Assembly: GCF_040958095.1 (NCBI RefSeq)
Contig: NC_091228.1
Location: forward strand, 15,745,841-15,809,840
Reading direction: 5' to 3'
DNA length: 64,000 bases
Source: Procambarus clarkii
Taxonomy: Eukaryota > Arthropoda > Malacostraca > Decapoda > Cambaridae
In this document: positions 32,126-43,909 of the stretch, in pieces
Position numbering within the stretch: position 1 is the first letter of the stretch
Layout: each line of letters opens with the position of its first letter
Made by a program: the position numbers and the translations under genes
Notes under the pieces: model-generated
Told to the model about the DNA's origin: nothing
What the model saw: only the letters and a program-made list of their open reading frames with translations
Database searches by the model: none

Positions 32126-33312
32126 TTATCTCTTTTTAACATTTCTAACCAGTTGTACGAATTCCTGTTCTAAAGTGACCTCCCCATTTTTTATCCTTTT
32201 GTACCAAGCTCTCTTTTTACCTATAAGGTTCTTCAAATTCTTTGTTATCCACTTTGGGTCATTAGTATTCGATCTATTCAATTTGTATGGTATACTACGT
32301 TCCTGTGCTTTGTTTAGAATATTCTTAAATAAGTTATATATTGAATCCACATCGAAATCCCCATTTAAGTCACCTATCGCTGGGTTCATGTCTCGCTCCA
32401 AGACCGGCCCACACCCCATACCCAAGACTTTCCAGTCAATTTGACCCAAAAAATTTCTTAGGCTATTAAAATCAGCTTTTCGAAAATCTGGCACTTTAAC
32501 AGAATTTTCTCCTACTGGTCTATTCCATTCTATGCTAAATCTGATTTCTTTGTGATCACTGCTCCCTAGCTCACTCCCTATTTCGATGTCATTAATTTGC
32601 GTTTCCCTGTTAGTTAACACTAAATCTAAAATATTATTTTCCCGTGTTGGTTCCTTAATGTGTTGCGTAAGAAAGCAATCGTCAATTAATTCTAGAAAAT
32701 CTAATGCTTCACTATTCCCTGTTTTGTTCAACCAGTTTATTCCGCTAAAATTAAAGTCACCCATGACATAAATACTGTTAGATCTAGATGCTCTAGATAT
32801 TTCATCCCATAGGTGCTTTGCTTCCATTCTGTCTAAATTTGGTGGCCTATATATTACTCCTATTATAATATTATTTGCTTTTTCGTTTAATTCAATCCAA
32901 ATAGTTTCTGTGTGTGGCTCTGTTTTGATTCCCTCTTTGAGACTACATTTCAAATTGTCCCTAACATATATGGCTACTCCACCTCCTCGTCTAATATATC
33001 CGAGTGAAATAGTTTAAATCCATATATTTGATATTCAGCTAATAGTTCTCTATTTTCTACATTCATCCACGTTTCGGTAAGTGCAATAATATCTATTTTT
33101 TCTGTGCAGACAAGAGCATTTAATTCGTTAATTTTATTTCTAAGACTTCTACTGTTAGTGTAATATACCCTAAGTGAATTGTTATTTTGCGGACCTTCTC
33201 TTTCCCTGATCGTTTTGCCAATTCCTTTCTCCCACAAACACATACTTTTATTACCTCCTTCCTCCAAATCAATTCCCATACCTCTATCTACTAACAGTTT
33301 AAACCCAAACAA
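32126..33312 (-). pseudogene. CR1-B ORF2 endonuclease and linker, broken
   Basis: Two minus-strand frames, 32974-33312 (LRVYYTNSRSLRNKINELNA; TETWMNVENRELL) and 32126-32953 (ETIWIELNEKANNIIIGVIY, VMGDFNFSGINW, LGSSDHKEIRF, then a Lys-rich linker). A small deletion near 32990-33000 (loss in the HTDRYIRR segment) and another frameshift at about 32130 separate endonuclease from RT. Confidence 0.82.
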
Positions 33313-33992
33313 ACACCTCTAACCACTTCTTCCAACGAGTTCGCAACAGCAACAACCCCAGCTCTCGATAGATGCACCCCATCACGAGCATACATTTCAT
33401 TTTTTCCATAGAAGTGTTCCCAGTTGTCTATGAAAGATATTGCATTTGATTTGCAATATCTTTCCAGCCGGCAATTGACACCAAGTGCCCTCGATATCCA
33501 TTCATTTCCCACTCCCTTTCTTGGAAGAATGCCACATATGATCGGGATTCCTCCCTTGCTCCTAACTAACTCTATGGCTGTTTTATACCTCTGAATCAGT
33601 TCCTCACTCCTAACTCGACCAACATCATTTCCTCCCACGCTAATGCAAATAATGGGATTGTTCCCATTACCAGCCATAATATCATTCATGTTGTTTATAA
33701 TATCACCAATGCCAGCTCCGGGATAGCAAACCCTTAACCTGTTCCCCCTATCTCTAGCACAAAACGCTCTATCCAAATACCTTATCTGGGAATCTCCCAC
33801 AACTAATGTTTGCTTAGGTACTTCCTTTACTTTCTGAGGGGCCTGCGCTTCCTTTCTCTTCGTTGCTTTCCCTTTTGCGCGATCCGCAGTCTCACCACAG
33901 CACTCGTCCTCCAAAACGTCAAATGAATTAGAAGTTGCTATGGCGTTTGAAGGCGGCTTTATCAAAGTCTTCTTAAGGCCCCTGTCTTTCAC
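33291..33992 (-). CDS. CR1-B ORF1 with SGNH esterase domain
   Basis: A 233-codon minus-strand frame. A charged N-terminus leads into an SGNH/GDSL hydrolase: LVVGDSQIRYLD (block I, nucleophile Ser), CYPGAGIGDI (Gly block), ISVGGNDVGR (block III Asn), and YARDGVHLSRAG (block V, Asp and His). All catalytic residues are present. ORF1 proteins of CR1 elements are known to carry an esterase of this type, thought to act on membranes or lipids during retrotransposition. The frame begins partway in; in CR1-D the N-terminus with a coiled coil is preserved. Confidence 0.85.
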   Translation of the reverse strand: MKDRGLKKTLIKPPSNAIATSNSFDVLEDECCGETADRAKGKATKRKEAQAPQKVKEVPKQTLVVGDSQIRYLDRAFCARDRGNRLRVCYPGAGIGDIINNMNDIMAGNGNNPIICISVGGNDVGRVRSEELIQRYKTAIELVRSKGGIPIICGILPRKGVGNEWISRALGVNCRLERYCKSNAISFIDNWEHFYGKNEMYARDGVHLSRAGVVAVANSLEEVVRGVCLGLNC

Positions 33993-34071
33993 AACTCTCC
34001 AAGACGAGGTTCCTTTACTACTGGTCTTCTTCGTTACTTCTCGTTGTTCTTTCAGCTTAATTGCTTAATAC

Positions 34072-35998
34072 AAATTGAATAGATCGAATACTAATGACCC
34101 AAAGTGGATAACAAATAATTTAAAGAACCTTATAGGTAAAAAGAGAAATTGGTACAAAAGGATTAAGAATGGGGAAAACAGGTTAGAACAGGAATTCATA
34201 CAACTGGTTAGAAATGTTAAAAAAGAGATTAGGAAAGCAAAAAGAAACTATGAAGTTCGCATAGCAGAGCAAGCAAAGTCAAATCCTAAAGGGTTTTTTC
34301 AGTTATATCGAACTAAGACTAGGGAAAGGATAGGTCCATTAAAATCTGAGACAGGTCAAATAACGGATAATGACAAGGAGATTAGTATTTTTAACAAATA
34401 TTTTATATCTGTAATTACTAAAGAAGAACTTAACAATATTCCTTCAGCCGAACAAGTCTATGTGGGTGGGGATGAGGACAGGTTGACTAGTTTAGCAGTT
34501 ACCAGGGAGGATGTAATTAAATAATTAGAAAAACTAAAACCAAACAAATCCCCAGGACCGGATGAAGTGTTTGCCAGGGTGCTTAAAGAATGCAAAGAGC
34601 TTTCCGAGCCACTGTTTACCATATTTAATAAATCAATAGAGTCAGGCAGAGTGCCAGAGTCATGGAAGGTAGCTAATGTGGTACCAATTTTTAAGAAAGG
34701 AGATAGATCACTTGCGTCAAACTATCGGCCAATTAGCCTAACGTCTATTGTGGGAAAGTTACTTGAATCAATAATTGCAAATACAATTCGTCTCCATCTT
34801 GAAAAACATAAATTAATAAATGAGTCGCAACATGGTTTTACAAATGGCCGTTCATGTTTAACAAATTTGCTAACTTTTTATTCCAGCATAGTTGAGGCAG
34901 TTGATAGTGGTAAGGATTGTGATGTTGTGTACCTTGACTTTAGCAAAGCTTTTGATACAGTGCCACATGAAAGACAAATTAAAAAAATAGAAGCTCATGG
35001 TATTGGGGGTGCTATATTAACTTGGATTAGGGCATGGCTATTCCAAAGGAAACAGAGAGTTAGTATAAATGGGGTTAAGTCAGAGTGGGATAATGTTGTT
35101 AGTGGAGTACCTCAGGGCTCTGTCCTGGGACCTCTGTTGTTTATAATATATATAAATGATTTAGATTCAGGTTTGAGTAGCAACATTTGCAAATTTGCCG
35201 ATGATACGAAAATCGGTATGGAAATTAATTCGGAGGAGGACTCGCTATCACTTCAAGTTGATCTAGATAGGGTTTTGAAATGGTCAAATGATTGGCAAAT
35301 GCAGTTTAATGCTGACAAAAGGAAAAGTTCTGAGGCTAGGAAATGATGATAGAGTTACAAGATACGAGCTAGATGGTGTTGAGATTGCGAAGTCGGATTG
35401 CCAAAGGGATCTGGGAGTTATGATTAGTAAGAATTTAAAACAAAAGGATCAATGCATGAATGTTCGTAATAAGGCGAATAGGACACTGGGATTTATTAAT
35501 CGAAGCGTTAGTAACAAGACACCTGGTGTGGTTCTTAAGCTATATCTTGCTCTGGTTAGGCCCCATTTAGATTATGCAGTTCAGTTTTGGTCGCCGTATT
35601 ATAGAATGGATATAAATTCACTTGAACGTGTCCAACGTAGGATGACTAAGTTAATTCCCCAAATTAGAAATCTTTCATATGAAGAAAGATTAACAAAGCT
35701 TAAGTTGCATTCACTGGAAAGGCGAAGAGTTAGGGGTGACATGATAGAGGTTTACAAGTGGATGAATGGACATAACAGGGGGGATATTAATAGGGTATTA
35801 AAAATATCAACACAAGACAGAACACGAAACAATGGGTGTAAATTGGATAAGTTTAGATTTAGGAAAGACTTGGGTAAATAATGGTTCAGTAACAGGGTTG
35901 TTGATCTGTGGAACAAATTGCCGCGTAACGTGGTGTCCCTCGATTGTTTCAAGCGCGGGTTAGACAAGTATATGAGTGGGTTTGGGTGGTTATAGAAT
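34072..35998 (+). pseudogene. CR1-C ORF2 linker, RT and C-terminus
   Basis: Continuation of CR1-C after CR1-B. The linker (34075-34524) ends at a TAA (34522) just before KLKPNKSPGPD. The RT runs over 34567-35346 with YLDFSKAFDTVPHE, SGVPQGSVLGPL and an intact FADD box (KFADDTKIG). A frameshift in NADKRK/GKVLRL near 35330 leads to the thumb and C-terminus (35288-35881). Closest to a functional RT of the CR1 copies here, but the stop and frameshift break it. Confidence 0.85.
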
Positions 35999-36060
35999 AG
36001 GAGCTGCCTCGTATGGGCCAATAGGCCTTCTGCAGTTACCTTTGTTCTTATATTCTTATG

Positions 36061-36928
36061 TTCATCCGGCCCTGGGGATTTGTTTGGTTTGAGTTTTACT
36101 ATTTGTTTAAGAACATCCTCCCTGGTAACTGTTAAACTCGTCAACCTGTCCTCGTCCCCACCCACATAGACTTGTTCGGCTGAAGGCATATTGTTAAGTT
36201 CCTCTTTAGTAAATACAGATACAAAATATTTTTAAAAAATACTACTCGTCTCTTCATCACTATCTGTTATTTGACCTGTCTCAGTTTTTAATGGACATAT
36301 CCTTTCCCTAGTCTTAGTACGATATAACTGAAAAAAACCTTTAGGATTTGTCTTTGCTTGCCCTGCTATGCGAACTTCATAGTTTCTTTTTGCTTTCCTT
36401 ATCTCTTTTTTTTAACATTTCTAACCAGTTGTACGAATTTCTGTTCTAAAGTGACCTCCCCATTTTTAATCCTATTGTACCAAGCTCTCTTTTTACCTAT
36501 AAGGTTCTTCAAATTCTTTGTTATCCACTTTGGGTTGTTAGTATTCGATCTATTCAATTTGTATGGTATACTACGTTCCTGTGCTTTGTTTAGAATATTC
36601 TTAAATAAGTTATATATTGAATCCACATCGAAATCCCCATTTACGTCACCTATCGCTGGGTTCATGTCTCGCTCCAAGACCGGCCCCCACCCCATACCCA
36701 AGACTTTCCAATCAATTTGACCCCAAAAATTTCTCAGGCTATTAAAATCAGGTTTTCGAAAATCTGGCACTTTAACAGAATTTTCTCCTACAGGTCTATT
36801 CCATTCTATGCTAAATCGGATTTCTTTGTGATCACTGTTCCCCTAGCTCACTCCCTATTTCGATGTCATTAATTTGTGTTTCCCTGTTAGTTAACACTAA
36901 ATCTAAAATATTATTTTTCCCGTGTTGG
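36061..36928 (-). pseudogene. CR1-D RT N-terminus, linker and endonuclease C-terminus
   Basis: Minus-strand relic colinear with 31795-32640 of CR1-B: TVTREDVLKQIVKLKPNKSP, SKNLIGKKRAWYNRIKNG-type linker, PDFRKPDFNSLRNF. Several stops. It is cut at 36928 by the I element and continues at 43235. Confidence 0.8.
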
Positions 36929-37461
36929 CCCCCTCCCCGCTCAGCTCGTTGTCGCCGTGTGGGGGCTTAGTGGACGGCTGTCGGAGTGTGATGCTCCTTG
37001 GGACAGTCCTCTGTCCTTTTCTAGCCTTGTGCTCCTGCTGCCGTCCTCTCCAATTCTGCTGGGCATCTTTTCCTTTTCCTTCTGTTTCGTTTTTCTCCTC
37101 CCTCTTCTCCTATCTGCTTGCCGTTTCCTGCCGACCTTTTGCTCGTTCTGGTTCTTCCCTTGGACTTCTTCTATTTTGACGCCCGGGTGCTTGAGGAGGC
37201 ATACTGTTGCACCAGTAGAACTGTAGTACCCGACGTCGAGAGCGAGGGGAACCTTTTATTGTCAATCCTCCTTTCGTCACTGAACCCGATCTCGACGGAC
37301 TGTCGGTTTCTTAAGGTGGCGTTTGTGGGGCGTATACTCACGACGCACCCCTAGGAGGCCCCGGCAAGATCGGCGATAGCTGCTTCTTGGGTGTCCTGCC
37401 TCTAATTGTGGCTCCATGGTGGGTGTGGGGGCACATTCGTGAATGAATTCTTCTTTTCGTA
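36929..37461 (+). promoter_or_regulatory. I-element 5' UTR (presumed internal promoter)
   Basis: About 530 bp with GAGTGTGATGCTCC and GACGCACCCCTAGGAGGCCC, shared with 12034-12573 and 27071-27395. Conservation across three copies fits an internal promoter as in other LINEs; the promoter role is inferred. Confidence 0.5.
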
Positions 37462-39406
37462 ATGATGATAACCCCTGTTTCGGCTGCTTCTGGTTTACCT
37501 TCTCAGGCTCGTGGGGTGGGCGACCAAGCCCCCGAGTCGGTCCATATTGGAAGACCGGGCTCTGTAGCCTCCGCTGCATTGGGCCCCGACCTTGCTCCTC
37601 CTTTGGCCTCTCTGACTCCTTCCCCTTGTCCCCTCCCTCCTCTGTGGTTGGGTCGAGCCCCAAGCCCCCAGTGGTGACTACCTCGTCCCCTGGCGCGGCT
37701 CCTTCTCTAGTTGTAACTACTGCGCCTTTTAACCCCTCTCTCTCTCTGGGGGTTTTCACCGCCGTCCTCGTCACGGCCGCCCTCGCTCGATTCCTTCCAG
37801 TTCTGCTACCTATCAAGCCTTGTTTGGTCCCGCTTCGCGGGCCAAATATTTTTATCTCCTCCCTCTTGATTCTGCGCCTCCTGACGATTTCTCCCTCCAT
37901 CGACATCTCGTTGATTCCGTGGATGCCTCCATTACTTTCAACCCCACTCGTCTCGGTACACGTGTCGTTGCTGCTCCTTCTCAGGATGCTGCTTCCCGCT
38001 TGGCTGCCTTATCCTGCCTTGGCGAGACCCCCGTTCGGGTCTCGAAGAACGTTCAGTTGAATGCCAGTGTTGGCACTATTTTGCTCCCGCCCCATGTTGC
38101 GACCGGTGTTCGGGACCTGCGCGACTGCCACGACGATATTCGACATATCCTTGCTACCCAGGGCCATTCTATTCTCCAGGTGGACACGTTTACTCGTCCC
38201 CCTCGTGGTAGTCGCCGTCAACCCCTCCGGGTTGTGAAGATTACCTTTGATGGTAGGACCCTTCCACCCTCTGTCATTCTTGCTGGTGCCAGGTGCTCTG
38301 TCCAGGAGTACATTCCTTCTCCTCGGGTCTGCAACAAGTGCTGGAGGTTTGGGCATGGTGCCCTCCGCTGTTCCGGGACTGTCTCTCTCTGTCCTTTGTG
38401 TGGTGGCGAAGGTCACTCTAAGTCGGAGTGCACTTCTCCCCAGGCTCGTTGCCTCAACTGCGATGAGGCCCATCCTACCTTCTCCCGTGCGTGTGTCCAT
38501 TACAAGCTTGAGGCAGCCGTCCTCAACTTCAAGCACCGGGAGCGTTTATCTTTTCCTGAGGCGAGACGCCAGGTTCGCCGGCTCCCGCCTTATGCTAATA
38601 TCTCTTATGCTCACGTGTTGCGCTCTTCCTCTCCTCGTCCTTCCCGCCTTCCTCAGTCTCGCAACCGTTTCCGGGCCTTGGACCCTGATGCGCCCACTGC
38701 CCCCTCCTCTGTTCCTTTGGGTTCTCTCTCGAAGGATCCTCCTCCTGGTCCTCTGTCTGGGGTTCCCCTTCCTTCTACCTGGTCTGTCGTGTCTCCTGTG
38801 TCTTCTTCCTCATCTCCCTCCGTTCCTCCTTTCCATCCTTCCCCTCCGTCTCTTGACTCTCCCCGCCGTCTTTCGGTGCGGGCTATTGTTCATCGCTCTC
38901 CAAACGGCCGTCATGTGTGCTCTCGTTCAGCTTCTCCTGTTGAGACGCTAGAATCCGTTGCCCAGTACGTGGTTGCTGGAACACCCGTCTCTTTACGTCA
39001 GAAGCGTAAACCTGGCTCCTCTCCTTCCTCCTCCCTGGCGGGTAAGAAGGTTTCGCTTTCTTCCTCGGCCCCTACTTCTGCCTCTCTCGCTCCTTCCCCT
39101 CCCATTTCGGTGGTTGCGCCCCCTGTTCCTGCTATGGAGGTTTCTTTAGCCCCCGCTTCCCTCTCAGTTGCTGCCCTTGCTGAGGTACGCTCCCCTCTTT
39201 CTACCCCTCCTCTTCCTGGTGCTGTCCTTGCCTGCTCCTCTCCGTTGTCTCCTCCTCTTCCTCCTCCTCCTCCTCTTCCTCCTCCGAACCCCGCCCGCCC
39301 ACCTCTGATCTGTTCTCCCGTTTCCTTCCCTCCGTCTTTGCTCAGTTTACCCATGCCCCCTAACCCTGACTTTGCTCACCCTGATCCCGACCCTGATATT
39401 CTTTAA
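37462..39406 (+). CDS. I-element ORF1 (zinc-knuckle nucleic-acid-binding protein)
   Basis: The main frame (37820-39406, with the same frame open upstream) has an N-terminal conserved domain (KYFYLLPLDSAPPDDFSLHR; HDDIRHILATQGHSILQV). Next come cysteine knuckles CNKCWRFGHGALRC, CPLCGGEGHSKSEC and CLNCDEAHPTFSRAC, then a basic helix (FKHRERLSFPEARRQVRRLP) and a long Ser/Pro-rich tail ending at TAA 39404. The N-terminus beginning MMITPVSAASGLPSQARG at 37462 lies in another frame, so one or two frameshifts occur at about 37640-37800. In I-group LINEs ORF1 forms the RNP; C-terminal Pro/Ser richness is unusual but shared with copy a. Confidence 0.8.
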
Positions 39407-39429
39407 CGTGCTCTGTTGCTCTTTCACCT

Positions 39430-40174
39430 TTGTTTCTTCCTTGTTCTCTGTTTTTGTCCTTTCTCTTCTCGTTGTTGTTCATTCTTCAATGGAACGTTCG
39501 AGGTTATTACGCTAATTTCCTCGAACTCCAACTTCTGATTTCGCGGTTTTCGCCCCTTTGTGTCTGTCTCCAGGAGCCGATGCTTGGTGCTCGTCCTGGT
39601 CGTTTTCGTGGCTATTCCTTTCTCTCCCCCCCCCCCCCCCCCAGCTGTTGCTGGGGCTTCTAATTCTTCTGCTCTTTTGATTCGTGCTGATGTTCCCTTT
39701 GTTCCTTTACTTTTTCCTTCACCTCTCCATTGTTCTGCTGCTCGTGTCTTTGTGGGAAAATGGTACACTGTTTGTTCCATTTATCTCCCCCCGAGTGTCC
39801 CGCTTTCTTTTCCTGATTTGAAACACCTTCTAGACTCCTTGCAGGAGCCTGTGCTCCTGCTGGGTGACTTCAATTGTCGTCATTCTCTTTGGGGTGACGT
39901 TCTGACGAATACCCAGGGTCGCCTTCTTGAGCCGTTTCTCCTCTCTTCTTCCCTGTCTCTTCTGAATTCTGGTGAGCCCACTCATTTGGACTCTCGGACT
40001 CGCACCCTTTCTTGTCTTGATCTTTCTCTCTGCTCTTCTTCTCTTTACTTAGATTTCACGTGGCAGGTTCTTGATGACCTCCATGGAAGTGATAATTTCC
40101 CCATCCTTGTTTCCTTTTTCTCTTTTCGCCCTTCCCTCTCTTTCCCTAGGTGGCAGTTTGCTAAGGCGGACTAG
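39430..40174 (+). pseudogene. I-element ORF2, endonuclease domain
   Basis: Starts LQWNVRGYYANFLELQLLIS (the N-terminal strand with catalytic Asn), then LCVCLQEPMLG (Glu). A frameshift at the C-run near 39630 follows. The second frame has LLLGDFNCRHSLWGD (Asp/Asn), LSCLDLSLCSS (SxxDLxL) and LDDLHGSDNFPIL (SDN in the SDH position). It is ended by TAG at 40172. The order and spacing are those of an apurinic-type endonuclease. Confidence 0.82.
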
Positions 40175-42014
40175 ACCCTATTTTCCCTCAGTGCTACTCT
40201 CTCTGACCTCTCCCTTCTGCCTCTCTCCCGCGCTCTCCTTTTTCATGACACTGTCTTCAACGCTGCCCTCCGCTCTATCCCTCGCTCTTCCTCCCGGGGT
40301 CCACGGAAGTGCGTTCCCTGGTGGAATGCGGACTGTGCTCGGGCTGTCCGCTGTAAGCGTGCAGCCTGGAAGAGGCACCGCCGTAGGCAGACGACCGATT
40401 CTTTTCTTTTCGTTCGGAAAGCGAGTGCGGTGGCCCGTAGGGCCATCCGTACGGCTAAACGTCAATGTTGGGCATCTTAAGTCTCAACAATTACGTCAGA
40501 AACCCCTCTGGCCCAGATCTGGAAGCGTATCCGCAAGATAGCGGGCAAGTTCATTCCCGATGTTTCACCGGTCCTTCACCTCCATGATACTCTTGTGGCG
40601 GACCCGTTGCAGGTCGCTTCCGAACTGGGTTCCCACTTTTCTTCTGTTAGCTCTGGTCTTCATCTTCCCCAATCTTTCCTTCTTCGTAAACCTGTCCTTG
40701 AGTCTCGTCCTTTAGATTTCTGCACTCATCTTCAGCTTCCCTATAATGATCCCTTCTCTCTCTCTGAACTTCGTTCTGCCCTGGCCCTCTGCGGTTCTAC
40801 GGCGGCGGGCTCCGATGGTATTCATTATGAGATGCTTCGCCATCTCCCTCCGAGCAAGTCTCAGTATTTACTGAGTCTGTTTAATCGGATCTGGGAGTCG
40901 TCGTCAGTCCCTAAGGACTGCCTCGATGCCGTTGTCCTCCCTGTTCGCAAACCGGGGTCTCTGGGTACTTCCTCTAAAGACTTTCGCCCTATTGCTCTCA
41001 CAAGTTGTCTGCAAACTCTTTGAACGTATGGTTAACGTTCGTCTGATGTGGTTCCTGGAACACCATCACCTCCTCTCCCCTTCTCAATTTGGTTTCCGCG
41101 TTTGCCGCTGCACGACAGATGTCCTGGTGAACTTGGAGGTCTCTATTCGTATTGCTTTTGCTGCGAATACCTCCGTTGTTGCCGTCCTTTTTGACCTGGA
41201 AAAGGCTTACGACACCACTTGGCGTTATCATATCCTATCTCACCTTCATTCTTTTGGCCTTCGTGGTCATCTCCCTCTCTTTCTCCGCGGCTTCCTCTCT
41301 CGTCGTTCCTTTCGGGTGCGCCTTGGTACCGCTCTCTCTCCATCTTTTCAGCAATACGAAGGTGTGCCCCAGGGTAGTGTTCTGAGCACTACTCTTTTTC
41401 TGGTTGCCCTCAATGGTCTTCTTTCCTCTCTTCCTTCTGGTGTCTTCTCCGCTCTCTATGTCAATGATCTTACCCTTTGTTGTCAGGGTGATGATTCACC
41501 TCTCCTTCAACGCCGGCTTCAACTTGCAATTGATGCCGTGTCGTCTTGGGCCACAGATCATGGCTTCAAGTTCTCTACTTCTAAGACTTGTGCCATGACA
41601 TTTACGCGGAAACGGGTTGTTCTTCGTCCCTCTTTGTCCCTTTATGGTCATCCCCTTGAATACAAAGATTCCGCGAAGCTTTTGGGGTTATTCCTTAACA
41701 CTCGTTTGTCTTGGTCTCCCCATATCTCTTACCTCCGTGTTGAGTGCTCTAAGGCCCTTACCCTCCTTCGGGTCTTGTCCCATACTTATTGTGGGGCAGA
41801 TAGGCGCACTCTCCTTGCTTTACATTCCTCTCTCGTCCTGTCTAAGCTCGATTATGGTTGCCCTGCTTACTCGTCTGCTTCTCCTTCTACTCTTCGCCAT
41901 CTTGATGCTTTGCACCATACTGGGTTGCGCCTCAGTTCTGGTGCCTTTCGTTCGACTCCCATCCTTAGCTTGCATGTTGACACTGGCTTCCTGTTTTCTC
42001 CAGGACCGCCGTGA
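40175..42014 (+). pseudogene. I-element ORF2, linker and reverse transcriptase
   Basis: The linker has CVPWWNADCARAVRCKRAAW and a TAA near 40480. The RT has TAAGSDGIHYEMLRHLPPS, FRPIALTSC, a frameshift near 41005, SQFGFRVCRCTTDVLVNLE, VLFDLEKAYDTTWR (catalytic Asp), GVPQGSVLSTTLFLVALNGL, and FSALYVNDLTLCC. The last is the catalytic YxDD box, here YVND, so a metal-binding Asp is Asn. The thumb follows with AKLLGLFLNTRLSWSPHISY and SSLVLSKLDYGCPAYSSA, ending in a frameshift near 42010. Confidence 0.85.
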
Positions 42015-43156
42015 TCGCTACTGTCTTCGCTATCTTGCGTGGTCCTTGCAACATCCTTCCTCTCTCCTCTGTCGTGCTTTAACTTTTACCCCTCCTGCGG
42101 TTCCTGTTCCTCTTCACCACCTCCCTCTTTCTGTCCGGTTATCTCGCCTACAGGATTCTCTTTCCGTTCGTATTTCTGATGTTTCTCCTCGTGTTGTTCG
42201 TTCTTTGCCCCCGTGGAGGGTCCCGCTTCCGCGGTTTTGTACATCCTTGACCCGTATCACTAAAGCTTTTACCCCTCCTACGGTTCTAAAACGCCTTTTC
42301 CTCGAGCACTTTTCTTCTCACTCCCGCTCCGTTTCTGTCTTCACCGATGGGTCTAAGTCAGCGGACGGTGTTGGCTACTGTTGTTTTTCCTGGTCGCACT
42401 TATATGTGTCGCTTGCCTCCGGAGACTAGCATCTTTACAGAGGAAATTTATGCTATTCTCTATGCTCTTCGTCTCCTGCTTTCTCGTTGTCAGTCTTCCT
42501 TTGTAGTTGTTGTTGACTCTTGTATTGCCCTCATGGCTCTCGGGTCTTTTAATCCGGTTCATCCAGTAGTTGTCGAGATCCAGCATTGGCCGTTTCTCGT
42601 TCACAGTAAATTTAAGTCGGTTGAGTTTTGTTGGGTTCCCAGCCATATTGGTGTGTCTTTAAATGAGCGTGCGGATGCTGCCGCCAAGGAAGCTGTCCGC
42701 TCTTGTCCCATCTCTCGTAAAGGCATTCTGTATTCCGACTTTTACCCGGTTATCCATTCCTCAGTCCTTACCCGTTGGCAGGCTTCTTGGTTGTCTGTTA
42801 CTGGTAACAAGCTACGTACTCTTAAATGTTGTGTTTCCTCGTGGCCGTCCTCCTTCCACCGTAACCAGCGGTGGGAAACAGCTCTGGCGAGGTTGCGTAT
42901 TGGCCATACTCACTTAACCCATGGTCACTTGATGGAGCGCCGCCCTGCTCCTTATTGTCCTAGTTGCATTGTCCCTCTTACGGTCGTGCATGTCCTTCTT
43001 GAATGTCCTGACTTCCAGGACGAGCGTGTGTCTTGCTTTCCGACCGCCCCTCGCGGTCACCTGTCCCTCGATAGAATTCTTGGTGACTCGGATACTTTTG
43101 ATATCGTTCGCCTTATGCGTTTTTGTTCTCGTATTGGCATCCTTGGTGATATTTAG
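42015..43156 (+). pseudogene. I-element ORF2, RNase H and zinc tail
   Basis: After a connector, RNase H: VSVFTDGSKSADGVG (first Asp), a frameshift near 42400, TEEIYAILYALRLLL (Glu), VVVVDSCIALMALG (Asp), WVPSHIGVSLNERADAAAKE (last Asp). Then RLRIGHTHLTHGHLM, CPSCIVPLTVVHVLLECPDF, and the terminus ILGDI-stop at 43156. All four RNase H acidic positions are present. The 27391-28002 and 30268-30420 copies derive from this region. Confidence 0.85.
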
Positions 43157-43234
43157 CGCCCTCTGATTATTTTGCGTATTTGATGGTGCTACATAGCCTT
43201 CCCGGTTTGGTGCCTTCTTTTGATAATTACTTAC

Positions 43235-43909
43235 TTTCCCGTGTTGGTTCCTTAATGTGTTGCGTAAGAAAGTAATCGTCAATTAATTCTAGAAAATCTT
43301 CTGCTTCACTATTCCCTGTTTTGTTCAACCAGTTTATTCCACTAAAATTAGTCACCCATGACGTAAATACTGTTAGATCTAGATGCCCTAGATATTTCAT
43401 CCCATAGATGCTTTGCTTCCATTCTGTCTAAATTTGGTGGCCTATATATAACGCCTATTATAATATTGTTTGCTTTTTCGTATAATTCTATCCAAATAGT
43501 TTGTGTTTGTGGCTCAGTTTTGATTCCCTTTTTGAGACTACATTTCAAATTGTCCCTAACATATATGGCTACTCCCCCTCCTCGTCTAGTATATCTATCT
43601 GTGTGAAATAGTTTAAATCCATTTATTTGATATTCAGCTAATAGTTCTCTATTTTCTATATTCATCCACGTTTCGGTAAGTGCAATATCTATTTTTTTCT
43701 GTGCAGACAAGAGCATTTAATTCGTTAATTTTATTTCTTAGACTTCTACTGTTAGTGTAATATACCCGAAGTGAATTGTTATTTTGAGGCCATTCTCTTT
43801 CCCTGATCATTTTGCCAATTCCTTTCTCCCACAAACACATACTTTTATTATCTCCTTCCTCCAAATCAATTCCCATACCTCTATCTACTAACAGTTTAAA
43901 CCCAAACAA
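43235..43909 (-). pseudogene. CR1-D endonuclease, N-terminal part
   Basis: Minus strand: LRVYYTNSRSLRNKINELNA, then a frameshift at about 43690 (a lost AAT codon region in DIIALTETW), NIENRELLAEYQINGFKLFH, GGGVAIYVRDNLKCSL, GVIYRPPNLDRMEAKHLWDE. It continues at 36928 once the I element is removed. Confidence 0.8.

Larger units (their letters stand above)
30029..34067 (-). mobile_element. CR1 LINE copy B, inserted in CR1-C
   Basis: A near-complete minus-strand CR1: ORF1 esterase, endonuclease, RT, 3' UTR, and an octamer tail (three copies of AAGAACAT on the plus strand, 30031-30054). ATAC on both sides (30025-30028, 34068-34071) is the probable target duplication. It carries a 233 bp I-element insertion at 30268-30500. 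Confidence 0.88.
28870..36060 (+). mobile_element. CR1 LINE copy C, inserted in CR1-D
   Basis: A plus-strand, 5'-truncated CR1 starting in the ORF1 esterase C-terminus (about 28888) and ending with the family 3' UTR and a TTATATTCTTATGTTC tail at 36045-36060. TTCATC at 28864-28869 and 36061-36066 is the probable target duplication. It is itself split at 30028/34068 by CR1-B. Confidence 0.85.
36929..43234 (+). mobile_element. I-type LINE, near full length (6.3 kb)
   Basis: 5' UTR from 36929, ORF1 (zinc knuckles), ORF2 (endonuclease, RT, RNase H, zinc tail), and a 3' end TAATTACTTAC. It is flanked by TTTCCCGTGTTGG at 36916-36928 and 43235-43247, a perfect 13 bp target duplication within CR1-D. 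The RNase H after RT and the short repeat tail place it in the I superfamily; the exact clade is not assigned. Both ORFs are broken. Confidence 0.92.

Noticed and set aside
37277-37906. Minus-strand 209 codon frame opposite the I-element ORF1
   Set aside because: Shadow of a C/T-rich sense coding region; similar shadows occur opposite all parts of this element.
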